Part shown: piece after piece, positions 1 through 10,626 of the stretch
Numbering within the stretch: position 1 is the first letter of the stretch
Layout of the letters: every line of letters starts with the position of its first letter
Origin: Spirodela intermedia
Taxonomy: Eukaryota; Streptophyta; Magnoliopsida; Alismatales; Araceae
Assembly (NCBI GenBank): GCA_902729315.2
Contig: LR746268.1
Span: forward strand, 5,687,501 to 5,751,500
Reading direction: 5' to 3'
DNA length: 64,000 bases
The notes under the pieces: generated by a model
Database searches by the model: none
The model's input: only the letters and a program-made list of their open reading frames with translations
What the model was told of the DNA's origin: nothing
Translations under genes and position numbers: made by a program

Positions 1-1459
1 AGGAACTTTTCTTCCGATTATTTTGGCTTTATTATAAATATCGATTTCTGACCTTACTGATTCTCCGCAGTTCATGTGGAACGTCACATCCATGATAATT
101 AGAAAAATAATTCTATTGTCAAACAGGACAGCGCCTAATCAGAAAATTTCATTCTAAAAAATAATTGACTTAAATGGACAGAGAATATTCCTGGAAGGTA
201 TTCCTTTATTAATGGCGTTCCAATTATCGATGATTTTTCTTAGAGTAGATATTCTTGGACGAGGATCTTATGCCATCTTGATGAAGCCATAGGCTTCTAA
301 CAAATGTCAGAATATTTACAGGAAACTAAAACAAAAAAATTGTTTCCTTTAATTTTTTTTCAACTTCAAAGTGCAACACTTAGTTATTGTCTATTCCTAA
401 AGATGCTCACTTTTTGTGCATACATGCGGTGCAATAAATGTGACTGGGTATTCCCAAGAATTCAACGTGTCAAAGAGATCCGCGACTTCGTTCCTGAAAA
501 TTGACGTTTTTGCTTTGATGATTTCATTTATTCTGGTCTCGTTAGGCAAATTCGGCTCAAATATGATGTCCCCGCAGGTTTTGAATCAGATTGTGTATGA
601 ACTCCCTCCGGAGCACCCTTTAGCTGAAACAAGACCACTGCGAGAACTCCTCGGGCACACTCCCCTTCAGGTTCGGCTGGTTTCCTCCCCCTCTAGGGAA
701 CGCCTTATTTAACCACTGGAAGATTTGACTAACCGTCGCTGCCTCTGCCTTTCTCGCATCCATCCCAGGTTATCGCCGGTGGTTTGCTGGGATTCCTCAC
801 CGCTACTATAGCGTACACGATCCGCATCGCTGGAATTCATACTTAGACGACCGGGTTCGATACCAACCAACAACCCCATATATCGATTCAAATTGGTAAT
901 CGCTGTGCTCCTGAAACTCGTTGCTTTTCGATGTTGCCATGATTTATAGGCTCCCTGTTGTATTCTGTCGCTGATCAATTCCTGGTGAATGAAGTGTTTG
1001 ATTCCACTAGTGAAAGTCCTTCACCGCGCGTATACTGCTAAATGTGCCAATTTCAGTAGTCTGTTATCCGCAATTAGATTAGGATTGCGTCGGGTGGTCG
1101 GATCGAACCACCTTGGTGACCTGGAGGACTAATTTATGCACTTTCCTAGGTCAAAATTGGTGGGGTCCAGTTGACTATTATAGGAATGTTATGGCGGAGT
1201 CAGAATCCCTCCAGAAGTCAAGTCAGATGCGCGGGTAATAATTCTATAGCTACAGAAGATGGACAAACGCATGAAATATATATTCTATAACTTGGGGCGC
1301 AAAGTGTATGAACATCTTGAGGGATTTATAAAAATAAATAAATAAATAAATATATCGATATATTTGAGTACGCTTTGTACACTATAAGGTATTGGAAGAA
1401 ACTAGCAGTGCTTTGCTCAATTACTCAACTTTTTTCAAACCCGTGTGAAAGCCTCGCAT
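1..1459. other. Intergenic, no recognised gene
   Basis: Short open frames occur on both strands (for example 416-712 + and 709-978 -), but none resembles a family I know and none has convincing splice partners. A short AT-rich tract with ATAAATAAATAA repeats lies at about 1330-1365, close to the 3' end of the hydroxylase gene. It may contain that gene's polyadenylation region. Confidence 0.4.
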
Positions 1460-4400
1460 CTATTCGGAGACAATACTCCTTCCTAATATTCGGGAGAACA
1501 CCCTTTTCATCTCGTCAACGGCATTACTGCCCACTTTGGCGGTCGCCCTCCAAGCAATGTGGTCATCAGGTCTGACCATGATGGCCCCATCGCTGGTAAT
1601 CTGGCAAGTCTCCCACCATGACGGCGAGGGCTTAACTTCCTCTACATCCATGTAGTTGTCCCATGGCTCCAGCGCCCGGCCACTTCCACTCTGGTGTTCA
1701 TCAAACGAACCATGAGGCCACATGGTGCAAACCTTGAGCACCACTCCGAAGTCTCGAGCCACCCTGAAAGCAGACAGTGCAAGATCATAGGATTCCTTCA
1801 CTGGAGCTATGATGAGGAGGAACTCGAGTTTATCCGCAGGTACAAGATCCAAGGTAGATAGAATGTCCTGCAAATGAGACGGCCCTTAGACAAGAGGGGA
1901 AGCCACAACAAGAGGCGAGAGACTCAGATGTATCAAACCTTGTCGCCAGATGCGTTCAGTAATCTCACAGGCATATGTGGTATGCGTGATCCAGGCTCTG
2001 AAGAGGGAACATAGTCTCTCGACTCTCCTCTACATCCACTGGTCGATTCCTCCTTGTCTTTTATCCTACCAGAGACACTACTATCCATAGCTCCTTCCAA
2101 GTATCTGGTTATGAAGAATTTTGACAAGAGAGGCCATACTTTAATATATATTGTGTTTTGAACAAATCTTCTACAGAGATCAAGCTTGATCTTGTAACCT
2201 TGTTCCACCGAATTTCATTATTTGTTAGCACGGTTTGTTAGCACGGTTTGAGCAGTATATTACCTCACGTCAAAGTTTATGAAGTAGGGGCTCAAAAGAT
2301 ACAGACCTGAAGCCAAGATCTTCAGCGGGGAACTGGAGTTGAAGGCTCTTTCCTTCATTCAGAATAGACCTCACTTTTGCTAGTCTCCAGGACATCAGCG
2401 GGCTGTTTTCGTTCAAAAGAGACTCCGAAACCTGGGCACGTCCTATAGCAAAAATTCCTTCCATAACTCTTTTCTGCACTGCTGAGGGTAGGATAGAGCC
2501 AATGCTGCTGTTGATGGCTTCATGAACTGCCAGAGAAGACATGCACCATACCCGAATAAGGAACAGAGGAGGATTCCAAAATTTCTAAAGTCTAAGCAAA
2601 ATTCACGGTGATTTTTTGTTTTTCCGTCGTTTAACCTGTATCTGCAACAGCTGGATCTAGGCCAAGTGCAGCAGGGATCGACATGGCTGCTCTAAAGTTC
2701 TGAATGCTAAGTTCCGTATTGAACAGTGCGATCTGAAAGCAGTCAGGCATGAACATTAGCCAGATATATCAATCCAAAATGGGGGAAAAAAAGAGACAAT
2801 TCTGAGAGACGCTTACAGGTCGGCGCTCCATTTCATAAGTTTGAAGTATAGAAGTCGAAGCTATGCCATTAAACAGAGCAGCGATTTTCCAGGCTAGATT
2901 ATGAGCATCTTGGATACCAGTGTTCATCCCTGCAGGATAAGATATCCCAAAATAAGTGCTTTTTGAAACTTCTCAACCTCTATGGAAAAGAAATTCGCAA
3001 TAGTGCCCAACAACAGTAGCTAAATGTTCTTCATTTAAACCATTTCAAGGATCAGCCAGGCTTGTTAACCTTTTTATGAGAAGCTTGCTAAGAATGCCAG
3101 ATGAATTCAGGAGAAAGAAAGGGTACTCATTTGGATAAAAGCAGCTTCTAGCAAAGGACTTACCGAAGCCGCCAGCTGGAGGGAAACGGTGTGCAGCATC
3201 CCCTGCAAGAATGACTCGGCCATCACATGCATCAAACCTCTCAGCAACCTCCGCGTGCATCACCCATGGCTTTATGTCTACAATCTGTACGTCTGGAAGC
3301 TTGCAGCCAACTAGGTTGCAGATTATTTCCTGACACACCTGAAAAAAAAGTAGGAATTGTAGATTATCAGGACGGGATTTAGGGTAGAAGAGACAAAGGG
3401 GAACAGTTCAATTTCAAAAATGTACAGGAGGAAATCTGTAACATTGGGGGCATTCAACTTTGATTAAAAATGTTAAATGAAGCAAAAAATCATGGCTGAA
3501 GCAAATAAAGCTGAGGTCCTGCTAAGGAGAAAAAAGAGGTCTTCGAATAAAAAATGAGAAAAATATTTGGAGCTTAGATTGTACAGATACAGCGTTTATT
3601 GTACTGTGGATGTTAAACTTAAAAGAAAAAAAGAAGATGATAGGGAAAAAAGAGAACGTTTAGTGGGATTAAAGGCTCCAATCGGATGCTTTCCATAGTG
3701 ACAAAAGCAAAAATCTCGGGCTACCATTCCTAATAAAAATTAATAGGAGAGTAACATAGTGATGAATCGTAAGTTACCCTTGGGCTGAAATCCTGAAGAC
3801 ACTGCTGAGGAGGATAGAACGGCACCTACAAAAAATACAATAGTCAAAGAAAAGAAAGTCAAGATTTCAATTAGGCAAGCGGGAAACAAAGCTTGAAGTT
3901 GATGAAATATCTGTCTACTTAGATAAAGCAAATTCATGTTGGAATCACTCCAGGATTCCATCAAAGGCAGAAATGTGAAGCTAGCATATAAATATTCCTA
4001 ATTGGATACCCATGATCGTCTACCTGCAGCACAAACTCCCCTTGGCTGAGATCATGGGCAACAAGGACCCCAATGGCATCTGGATTAAATATAAAGAAGA
4101 GCATTCCTGGCCTTTCATGCAGGAGGAATTGTCCAAGATCTCTGCTTAGGAAATGAACACTGATCAGCTTCTGAAGGTTCCTTTCGCCTTTCATCTCTAT
4201 ACCAACCAATTTCCTGACATTACTCCTCGCTCCATCCGCCCCAACAAGGATTTCGCAATGGATTTTCTTCTCCATCACTTTGCCATCGTTGTAAAAGGAA
4301 GCTCCCACCTTGACACCCTGTGGAAAAGGATGTATAGAGGTACACTCATGCCCCATTAAGATCTTCTTCTCAAACACCATATCATCACTCAGACCTGATT

Positions 4401-6129
4401 CATCAGACCCACAAACACGAAATCCAACATTTTCTAGCTTTTTCACCAGAAGCCTAGTCAATTTGTACTGTGAGAAGTGAGCAACGGATGTTGGACTTAC
4501 TAATTTCTCAAAATCTGAAGAGGAGAAACAAAGGTTAAGTACCATATGGTGAAATTCAAAACCTAAACAGTTGACAATGAGGATAAGCAGTACCTTGGGG
4601 CCTCATGTGGTCTACAGACCCTAGAATAGTCCCAGACAACGAAGTGCAGTATACAAATTTTCTCCACTGGTCTATTGGAGGCTGCAGCCCCTGGATATCC
4701 TCCGCCAGTCCATCCAATTTCCGGAACAGCTGAAAGGAGCCTCTGGTCAAGAGGTAAGCGCATATGTATTATACAAAATTTTCACGTTACTTCTTCAGAA
4801 ATTGGATAATATTATAAAATTTTGATGAATATGCGGTTACGTAAAATAATCTCAACATGAAGATACTCGGCAACCTCAACCGAGAACTGGTCTGAGAAAC
4901 ATCCATCAACAGAATGAAGCACCCCGTATGAACATTCACCTTGCCTACATTAGTTCGCCTAGCGATTTATTACCAGAAGAAATCTAATCAGGGGATTAGA
5001 AAAAAACCTCCATGGAACGATTGTTAATGAAATGAGCTTGGGGGTGCTGAGAGAATGTGATGCTTTTCTCTACGACAGCACACTTGATTCCTACAGATAA
5101 AGATTAAAGATCATCCAAGTTAGATGACCCAGCATCAGGCCAAGTGTTTACTGCTCATCTCTGGAGCAGAACAGGAGAAAATATAATACCAAGTGTTGAA
5201 ATAAGTTTTCAAATGTAAGGTGGGATATCAGGAATACTTGAAATTGAAGAAGTTATGCTCGTATGAAAAAACTTAACGGTTCAACATTGATTTAAAGTAC
5301 TCATGCAATAAATGAGACGTTAAAAATATTGGACTACGATATATTAAAAAAAAAATTAAGCATGCAGCATTAGGCACAACAATATGTGATGTGTGACATA
5401 TTTCTGGATGTCGGATTGAAAATTCTGGGGCGTGTACAGGGAAGCCACCAGTCAGCTCTTTTAGGATGTCGGATTGAAAATATATGAGGATTGTTTTCCG
5501 ATAGTTCCTATTAAGACAATTAATTATACAGGCCTCATGATCTGATGTGATATTTACATAGTGTCCGCAAATTGGCCATTGGGTTCGATTGAAGAAGGGG
5601 AGGACGATTAACAACAGCACAGAGATAAAAAAACTATCATCATGAGAGGTATCAGGCACCAGGTTTGTTGGTTTGAAGGTATAGAGATTGTAGAGTCTCT
5701 TCATTCTATCCAGATGCCAATGATTATTAATACAAAAACATATTTCAAACTCTTTATTACACATTTCAGATCTTCTACGATGAGTGGGCTTCACGTTCAT
5801 GAGAAGCCGATCATACAACTACTGCGTACGAAACCCGAGACTGGACCTGACCTTACCAGCGACCACATTAAAAGAAGCGGGAGGAAATTGGGAACAAGGA
5901 GATGCTTACCTAATTTGGAGAGGAACAGTGACAAGACAAGACCCACAGGGCCGGCACCAACAATCAGTACGGGCACATGGCACTCCCCTACCTCTGCTCC
6001 CCCCTTTCCATCTCTGACGAGGCTGGCGGTCAATGGGGATAGTGAAGAGAACTGGTGTCCACAACTCGTCCGCGAAGGAGAGAAGAAAAGACGACCCCGT
6101 CTTTTCAGACATCCGGCGGCTCCAGCCAT
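1460..6129 (-). CDS. FAD-dependent aromatic-ring hydroxylase-like monooxygenase, probably organellar
   Basis: Eleven exons give a 718-residue protein: 6129-5910, 5090-5008, 4729-4594, 4514-4024, 3825-3778, 3338-3164, 2929-2817, 2732-2636, 2526-2307, 2104-1939 and 1867-1460. All introns are GT-AG and phase is kept throughout. The N-terminus is basic and Ser/Arg-rich, like a mitochondrial or plastid presequence, and is followed by the FAD Rossmann motif GAGPVG (58-63). The second FAD/NADPH motif VGADGARS is at about 237-244, and GDAAHRFPPAGGFG at about 372-385 binds the FAD pyrophosphate. After residue ~490 comes the thioredoxin-like tail found in the phenol hydroxylase/PheA-TfdB group. The family uses NAD(P)H and O2 to hydroxylate aromatic substrates; this protein's substrate is unknown. 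The layout matches a conserved single-copy plant protein (Arabidopsis At1g24340/EMB2421 as I recall, to be checked). The ATG at 6129 was chosen because it opens the presequence-like stretch in frame. Confidence 0.88.
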
Positions 6130-6572
6130 GTCGCCCTCGAAGAACCAATACGTAGGGCTCCCAAAGAGTCACGGGTGAACAGAGAAATCTCAGATCGACG
6201 CTCGTACGGGCAACCACAACCTCACTAGACGAACGAGCGCTCGCGTCTTGCCAGGCGAATCGTTGCCGCTCGCAGATGGTAGGAGGTTGGATTCGGACCA
6301 GAAGGACAGGGCCTCACGGATTCCCCCCTCCACCGTCGCAACTTCGGGCCTACTCAGCCCAGCCCAGAGCTCGCCTTCTTCATCCCCAGCACGGAGCTCG
6401 CCTTGAATCACGACGGACAAAGCCGGGAGGAGGGAGAGGATGATAAACCTGCCGATCGCGAAAACGTCGAGCTTCAGATCGCGAGAAGAAGCTTCTCCCG
6501 TCCAGTCCTCTGAGGAGCCTCCACCATGTCTGAAGAACTCCCCTGCTTGGTCCGCCTGGCCGTCCCTGCCCC

Positions 6573-6574
<2 letters not shown>

Positions 6575-6604
<30 letters not shown>
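6575..6604. repeat. (CT)n microsatellite upstream of the hydroxylase gene
   Basis: About 15 CT units lie 450 bp upstream of the hydroxylase start codon. They read as (GA)n on that gene's strand. The position fits a 5' leader or core-promoter GA tract. Confidence 0.9.
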
Positions 6605-6607
<3 letters not shown>

Positions 6608-6696
6608 TTTTTAAATTTAATTTTATAATTAATGACAGACATTTAGTAGAACAATCTATCGCAACCATCAGCTAACCCGAGACTGACGACGGCAGG

Positions 6697-6962
6697 TGGG
6701 CCAGGACAGCAATCAATTTGGGCCGAAATAAGTGCTAAGAGAAAGGAAATTTCCTCCCCGAGAAAGATAAGACGGCAATAATGGGCCAGAATTGGGGGGG
6801 ACCAGATGGACCATCCCTCCCGCAACGCAGCGGCTCTTTGATTCGGGCCCATCAAACGGGGGAACGGAACACCTGCATGTTCTCATTCCCTGGTCCATTA
6901 GTTATATGGGCCACCGAGCGACAGTAAGTGTTCTATTCTCGGGATGTGGTCCAAAGGGCCCA
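6697..6962. promoter_or_regulatory. Cluster of six TGGGCC/GGCCCA (site II) motifs
   Basis: TGGGCC occurs at 6697, 6719, 6782 and 6907, and its complement GGCCCA at 6846 and 6957, giving six copies in 266 bp. Site II elements of this form are bound by TCP factors and are common in promoters of plant housekeeping and organelle-protein genes. The cluster lies 570-830 bp upstream of the hydroxylase ATG and fits a constitutive organellar product. The motifs are seen directly; the regulatory role is inferred. Confidence 0.6.
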
Positions 6963-7018
6963 CATGATCTACCCATCAACGGAATAAAACAGGCGGGCAT
7001 TTATCTCGCGCCATTTCC

Positions 7019-7064
7019 CACGTGAATTTCTGAGCTGGATCACGTGAGCGACCGCCAACACGTG
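7019..7064. promoter_or_regulatory. Triple CACGTG (G-box/ABRE) cluster
   Basis: Palindromic CACGTG hexamers start at 7019, 7041 and 7059, three within 46 bp. G-boxes with an ACGTG core are bound by bZIP and bHLH factors and, when multiple, often give abscisic-acid or light response. They lie about 0.6 kb upstream of the likely remorin TATA box and about 0.9 kb from the hydroxylase ATG. Either gene, or both, could be controlled from here. Confidence 0.55.
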
Positions 7065-7606
7065 TCGGATGGAGCTTCTTCAATGCGATGTGGTGACGTT
7101 TGTAGCCGTTGCAAGTACGGCGCATTGGGGGGCGGGGGGCGGGGGACCGGTTCTCCGACTCGCCGGGTTGGAGAAGACCGAGTCGCCGCCGGTTACCGTT
7201 AACGACGGGGCCGGGAGGACACGGGGAGTGAACCTGTCCAGAAGGCCAGAGCGACTCCATGTGGGCTGCCTCAGAGGGATGGGGGGGGGACCAGAGCTTG
7301 GTGGGGATGATAATCGGGGGTGAAGGGTCTTCATTTTTAGGGCACCCAGTGGATCCCTTCTCCCAAAGATTCTTTCTTCGGGTGGGGGGCTCACGCTTCC
7401 CAAGCGGATGAACACCAGATGAACATTGTCAAGGTGAAAGGGGTTAATCCGTGTTTTTTTACGGTGCCGTCGTCATCTTCATCTTCGTTGGTCCGGTCAA
7501 GCTTAAAATGTCTTACCAGGCCTCTGAAGACAGCTCTTGCTGTGTTGCTAGGCGTCTGCAGTGTCCTAGGAGGCCGGAGTGCCGTTAGGTGCTTCCCCTA
7601 GTTCTC

Positions 7607-7613
7607 TATATAT
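7607..7613 (+). promoter_or_regulatory. Candidate TATA box for the remorin gene
   Basis: TATATAT lies in a C/T-rich context about 650 bp upstream of the remorin ATG. The implied 5' leader of about 0.6 kb is long but possible and would include the GCC repeat at 7701-7734. Confidence 0.35.
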
Positions 7614-7700
7614 TTCCTTCATCTGGCCAGGGGCTGAGAAATTTGGAGTTTCAGATTTGAGATTAGCGGGTTGCAGCCGCCGTCCGCTTTGTCCTTGGAC

Positions 7701-7734
7701 CTGCCGCTGCCGCCGCCGCCGCCGCCGCCGCCGC
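7701..7734 (+). repeat. (GCC)n trinucleotide repeat
   Basis: About ten CCG/GCC triplets (CTGCCGCTGCCGCCG...) lie in the presumed 5' leader of the remorin gene. Such GC-rich leader repeats are common in monocot genes. Confidence 0.8.
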
Positions 7735-8256
7735 TAATGTGTTTGCAATCTGGTCTTCCTTGGCCTGAGAATGGAAAGTAGAAAGGGATTGGCCGGTCGC
7801 AGCGGCTCCTGTCCATCCGCAAATGTCTGGTGATGTTGGTTTTGTTTGAATAATAGTGACGCATCCACTGGAAAATCCTCGCAGAGGGCTGTCGATGGTT
7901 TTCTGAGGCCAGCAGTGGAGTATTCTGGCATCTTGCTTTTCAACTTCTTCATCCCGGTGAAAATCTCTGGGTCTTCTTCTCCTTCGGCGTGGAAGAGTTC
8001 TGCAGCATTATCGGGGGGGAAATAGGATTTATATGCTCTTCTTGGGCTCCTTTCGTGGTGAATTTTATCGACCTCCACCATTACAGATGTTCTTTTTGCT
8101 TGAGCTGGTGTAGATTTTGGTGTCTTCCCCGGTTCTAAAGAAAGGATTCCGAATATCACCAATGGTGGAGGGGGTTTCAGTGCCAATCAGGCTCATCCAC
8201 CGGTCAGATCTCACAGGGCGGTGATATATCTTCCATTGTAGAACACTGGAAGCAGC

Positions 8257-9323
8257 ATGAAGACGTCTGAGGAAAATGGTGGATCAGTCCCGGACAATCG
8301 CAGCAACAGTTCCTCCTCCAACTCCTCCAACTTCGAGTTCCACAGAGGTAATGGACCCAGCAAGGCCTCTCAGCCCCGCAAGGTCGCAGGCCCCCGCGGG
8401 AAGCCGACGCCGTCGAAATGGGACGACGCCCAGAAGTGGCTGGTCGGCTTCTCCGGCGGCGGCGGCGGCGAAGAGGGCCACTCCAAAACCAAGCCACGAA
8501 GCTCCAATGCCGAAGACAGGCGGCTCCTCCACTCGGCCTCCCAGAAGGGGAGATTCTCCTGTAGCAGTATTGACGGGTTGGGAGAGGAGGGAGAAACCAA
8601 GAATATAGACTTTTGGAAGATCAACCAGTCGATGGGGGAGAGCCCAATCGCCATGAGAGCAGTCTGCGTGAGGGACATGGGGACAGAGATGACGCCGGTA
8701 GCCAGCCAGGGGCCGTCGCGGGCGGCGACGCCCATTGGAGCTACTACGCCGGCGTTGAGGAGCCCCATCTCTTCGAGGTCTTCCACCCCCGAAAGGAGCT
8801 TCCCCACGGAGGGCTACCAGGCGAGCGCCGTGAATCTGGACACGAAGAACGAATGCCTGGCTTTCGGCAAGGGAGAGCGAGACAACATGACCAGCCCAGC
8901 GGCGCAGTCAAGGATTCCTGATTCTCTGGAGTCCAGAGCCATGGCGTGGGATGAGGCCGAGCGTGCCAAGGATATGGCGAGGTCAAGATCAGATCTCGAA
9001 GACCCCATGGCGTCTATCTCGTCATTCACGGATTTCTATGCAATTTTCTCTGTGGAGTGGCCACCGTCACGGCTAGTTCTGAGTCTTCTGTATGCTTTCA
9101 GATACAAACGCGAGGAGGTCAAGATCCAAGCCTGGGAGAACCGCGAGAGGAGGAAGGCTGAGATGGAGATGAAGAGAATGGAGGTAACAGCCATAGATTC
9201 ATAGTGGGAAAATTCATCGTCACTGAGGGGTTCTGAGGCGAATCTCTGAGCGAACTTTAACTTAGCTCATAATTCTGATTACGGAACCAAACCACTCTGC
9301 TCATGAAACTATTAAATCCTTGG

Positions 9324-9355
<32 letters not shown>

Positions 9356-9605
9356 ATCTTTGTTTTTCATGTATAATTGGCACCTCCGTGTCCAGGTGAA
9401 AGCCGACAGACTGAAAGCCCGGGCGCAGGAGAGGCTGACGAACAAGCTAGCGGCGGCACGGAGGATCGCCGAGGAGAAGCGTGCCAACGCGGAGGCCAAG
9501 CTGAACGAGCGAGCCGCTAGGACGGCGGAGAGGGCGGATTACATCAGGAGGACCGGCCACCTGCCGTCTTCCTTCACCTTCCGGCTGCCTTCCCTTTGCG
9601 GTTGA
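8257..9605 (+). CDS. Remorin family protein with long disordered N-terminus
   Basis: Three exons (8257-8981, 9102-9183, 9396-9605) encode 338 residues. Removing intron 1 (8982-9101) restores AKDMARYKREEVKIQAWENR at the start of the remorin C-terminal domain (about 235-330). The rest of the domain, ending RRTGHLPSSF, lies on exons 2 and 3. The protein ends in a short Leu/Cys-containing tail (PSLCG), which fits the C-terminal anchor that holds remorins on the cytosolic face of plasma-membrane nanodomains. The N-terminal ~230 residues are Ser/Pro-rich and contain SKWDDAQKWLVGF, a motif of the long remorins related to Arabidopsis At2g02170 and At1g30320 (often called group 6; from memory). The family scaffolds receptors and affects plasmodesmata and defence; the specific role here is unknown. 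Read without intron 1, the exon carries a spurious hydrophobic insert. Confidence 0.9.
9325..9352. repeat. (CT)n microsatellite in remorin intron 2
   Basis: About 14 CT units lie upstream of the acceptor at 9394-9395. They add to the pyrimidine richness of this intron. Confidence 0.9.
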
Positions 9606-10626
9606 GGATTAAGCTCTTCACCGCCGCACCTGGCTGTTTCTACTGCGGGGAGCAAATAACGAAGAAATCATTCCATGAATCTGCTGTGATCTCAAATTCA
9701 TAGAGCATCGCGTCGCCTGAACAGGACTTATAATTAAAAGCCCAGTCAGATTCCACCCCCCACCTCCTTTTGATGTAAAACCCAGATCTCTCCTAGCAGC
9801 CATGAGGGGGATTCACAGCCATGATAGGATATTCAGTAGAATTTGAGTTGCATACCTTATTGAGAATGGCGAGGAGCTCAAGCCAGACGCTAAGACGGGC
9901 TCATTAGTTGGAACACAAAGAGACATGAATTTAGACCAACCGAGGGAGTCGACCCAACGGACCGAGGAGAGCGCAGCAGCTCTGAGAGGGATGAGAAGAA
10001 ATACAGGCAATATTTTCTCTTCATTTTCTTTCCGATGGATGCTGTTCATGCAAAGTTCGATACAGTTACAGAATGTGCGTATCCACACATGAATATAAGG
10101 CAAATGCGGGAGAGGGAGGGGGGGGGGGGGGGCGCATTTCGGTTCCTTGCAAGCGCAGGACATAGCTGAGACTTACACACTTCTTCGATATGCGGGGCAA
10201 CCGTCGGGGACCTGTTTCATCAACTCGCATCCACTTATCTGAGAAATCAAATCAAGACAAACAAAATCGAATCAGCAACGTAAAAAGATGATCCATAAAG
10301 TACCAAGAAGTAGGGGAAATGATGGGCGCTGGTGCATTAGACCAGCCAGAAATCTCATTTATGAAAGAGTGGAACGATCCAGAGATGAGGGGTCCATGAG
10401 AAAACTTCCAAATTTATGCAAGGGGATGAATTTGCGCCATTTACCATGATTGCCATGTAGCATTTGACGCAGCCATAGAAAGAAACCTTCCATGGATGAG
10501 CTCCAATTTGCAAAAGAGCATCAGCTCGATCTCACTAGTTCTGAAATGAAACATCATTTCGGAATAAAGGGCACGTTAGAATAAATGGTAGAAACACGTT
10601 TCCAGACCAAATAGAAACCATTACCT
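9606..10626. other. Tail-to-tail intergenic region with a 15-G homopolymer
   Basis: This is the space between the convergent 3' ends of the remorin and SET-domain genes. A run of 15 G (10118-10132) is preceded by GGGAGAGGGAGGG, so the sense strand has several closely spaced G-tracts. No coding signal is seen, and 3' UTRs of both genes must fall here. Confidence 0.5.

Noticed and set aside
840-890. tRNA-like GGGTTCGATACC near 856
   Set aside because: No flanking stem pairs, anticodon arm or acceptor stem could be built around it.
5273-6178. Overlapping frames on both strands (181 and 178 codons)
   Set aside because: They lie in intron 1 and antisense to exon 1 of the hydroxylase gene, with no domain resemblance.
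8982-9101. Continuous reading of remorin exon 1 through a hydrophobic stretch
   Set aside because: The segment has a GT donor and a TTTCAG acceptor, and its removal restores the conserved remorin core. It is an intron that happens to be open.
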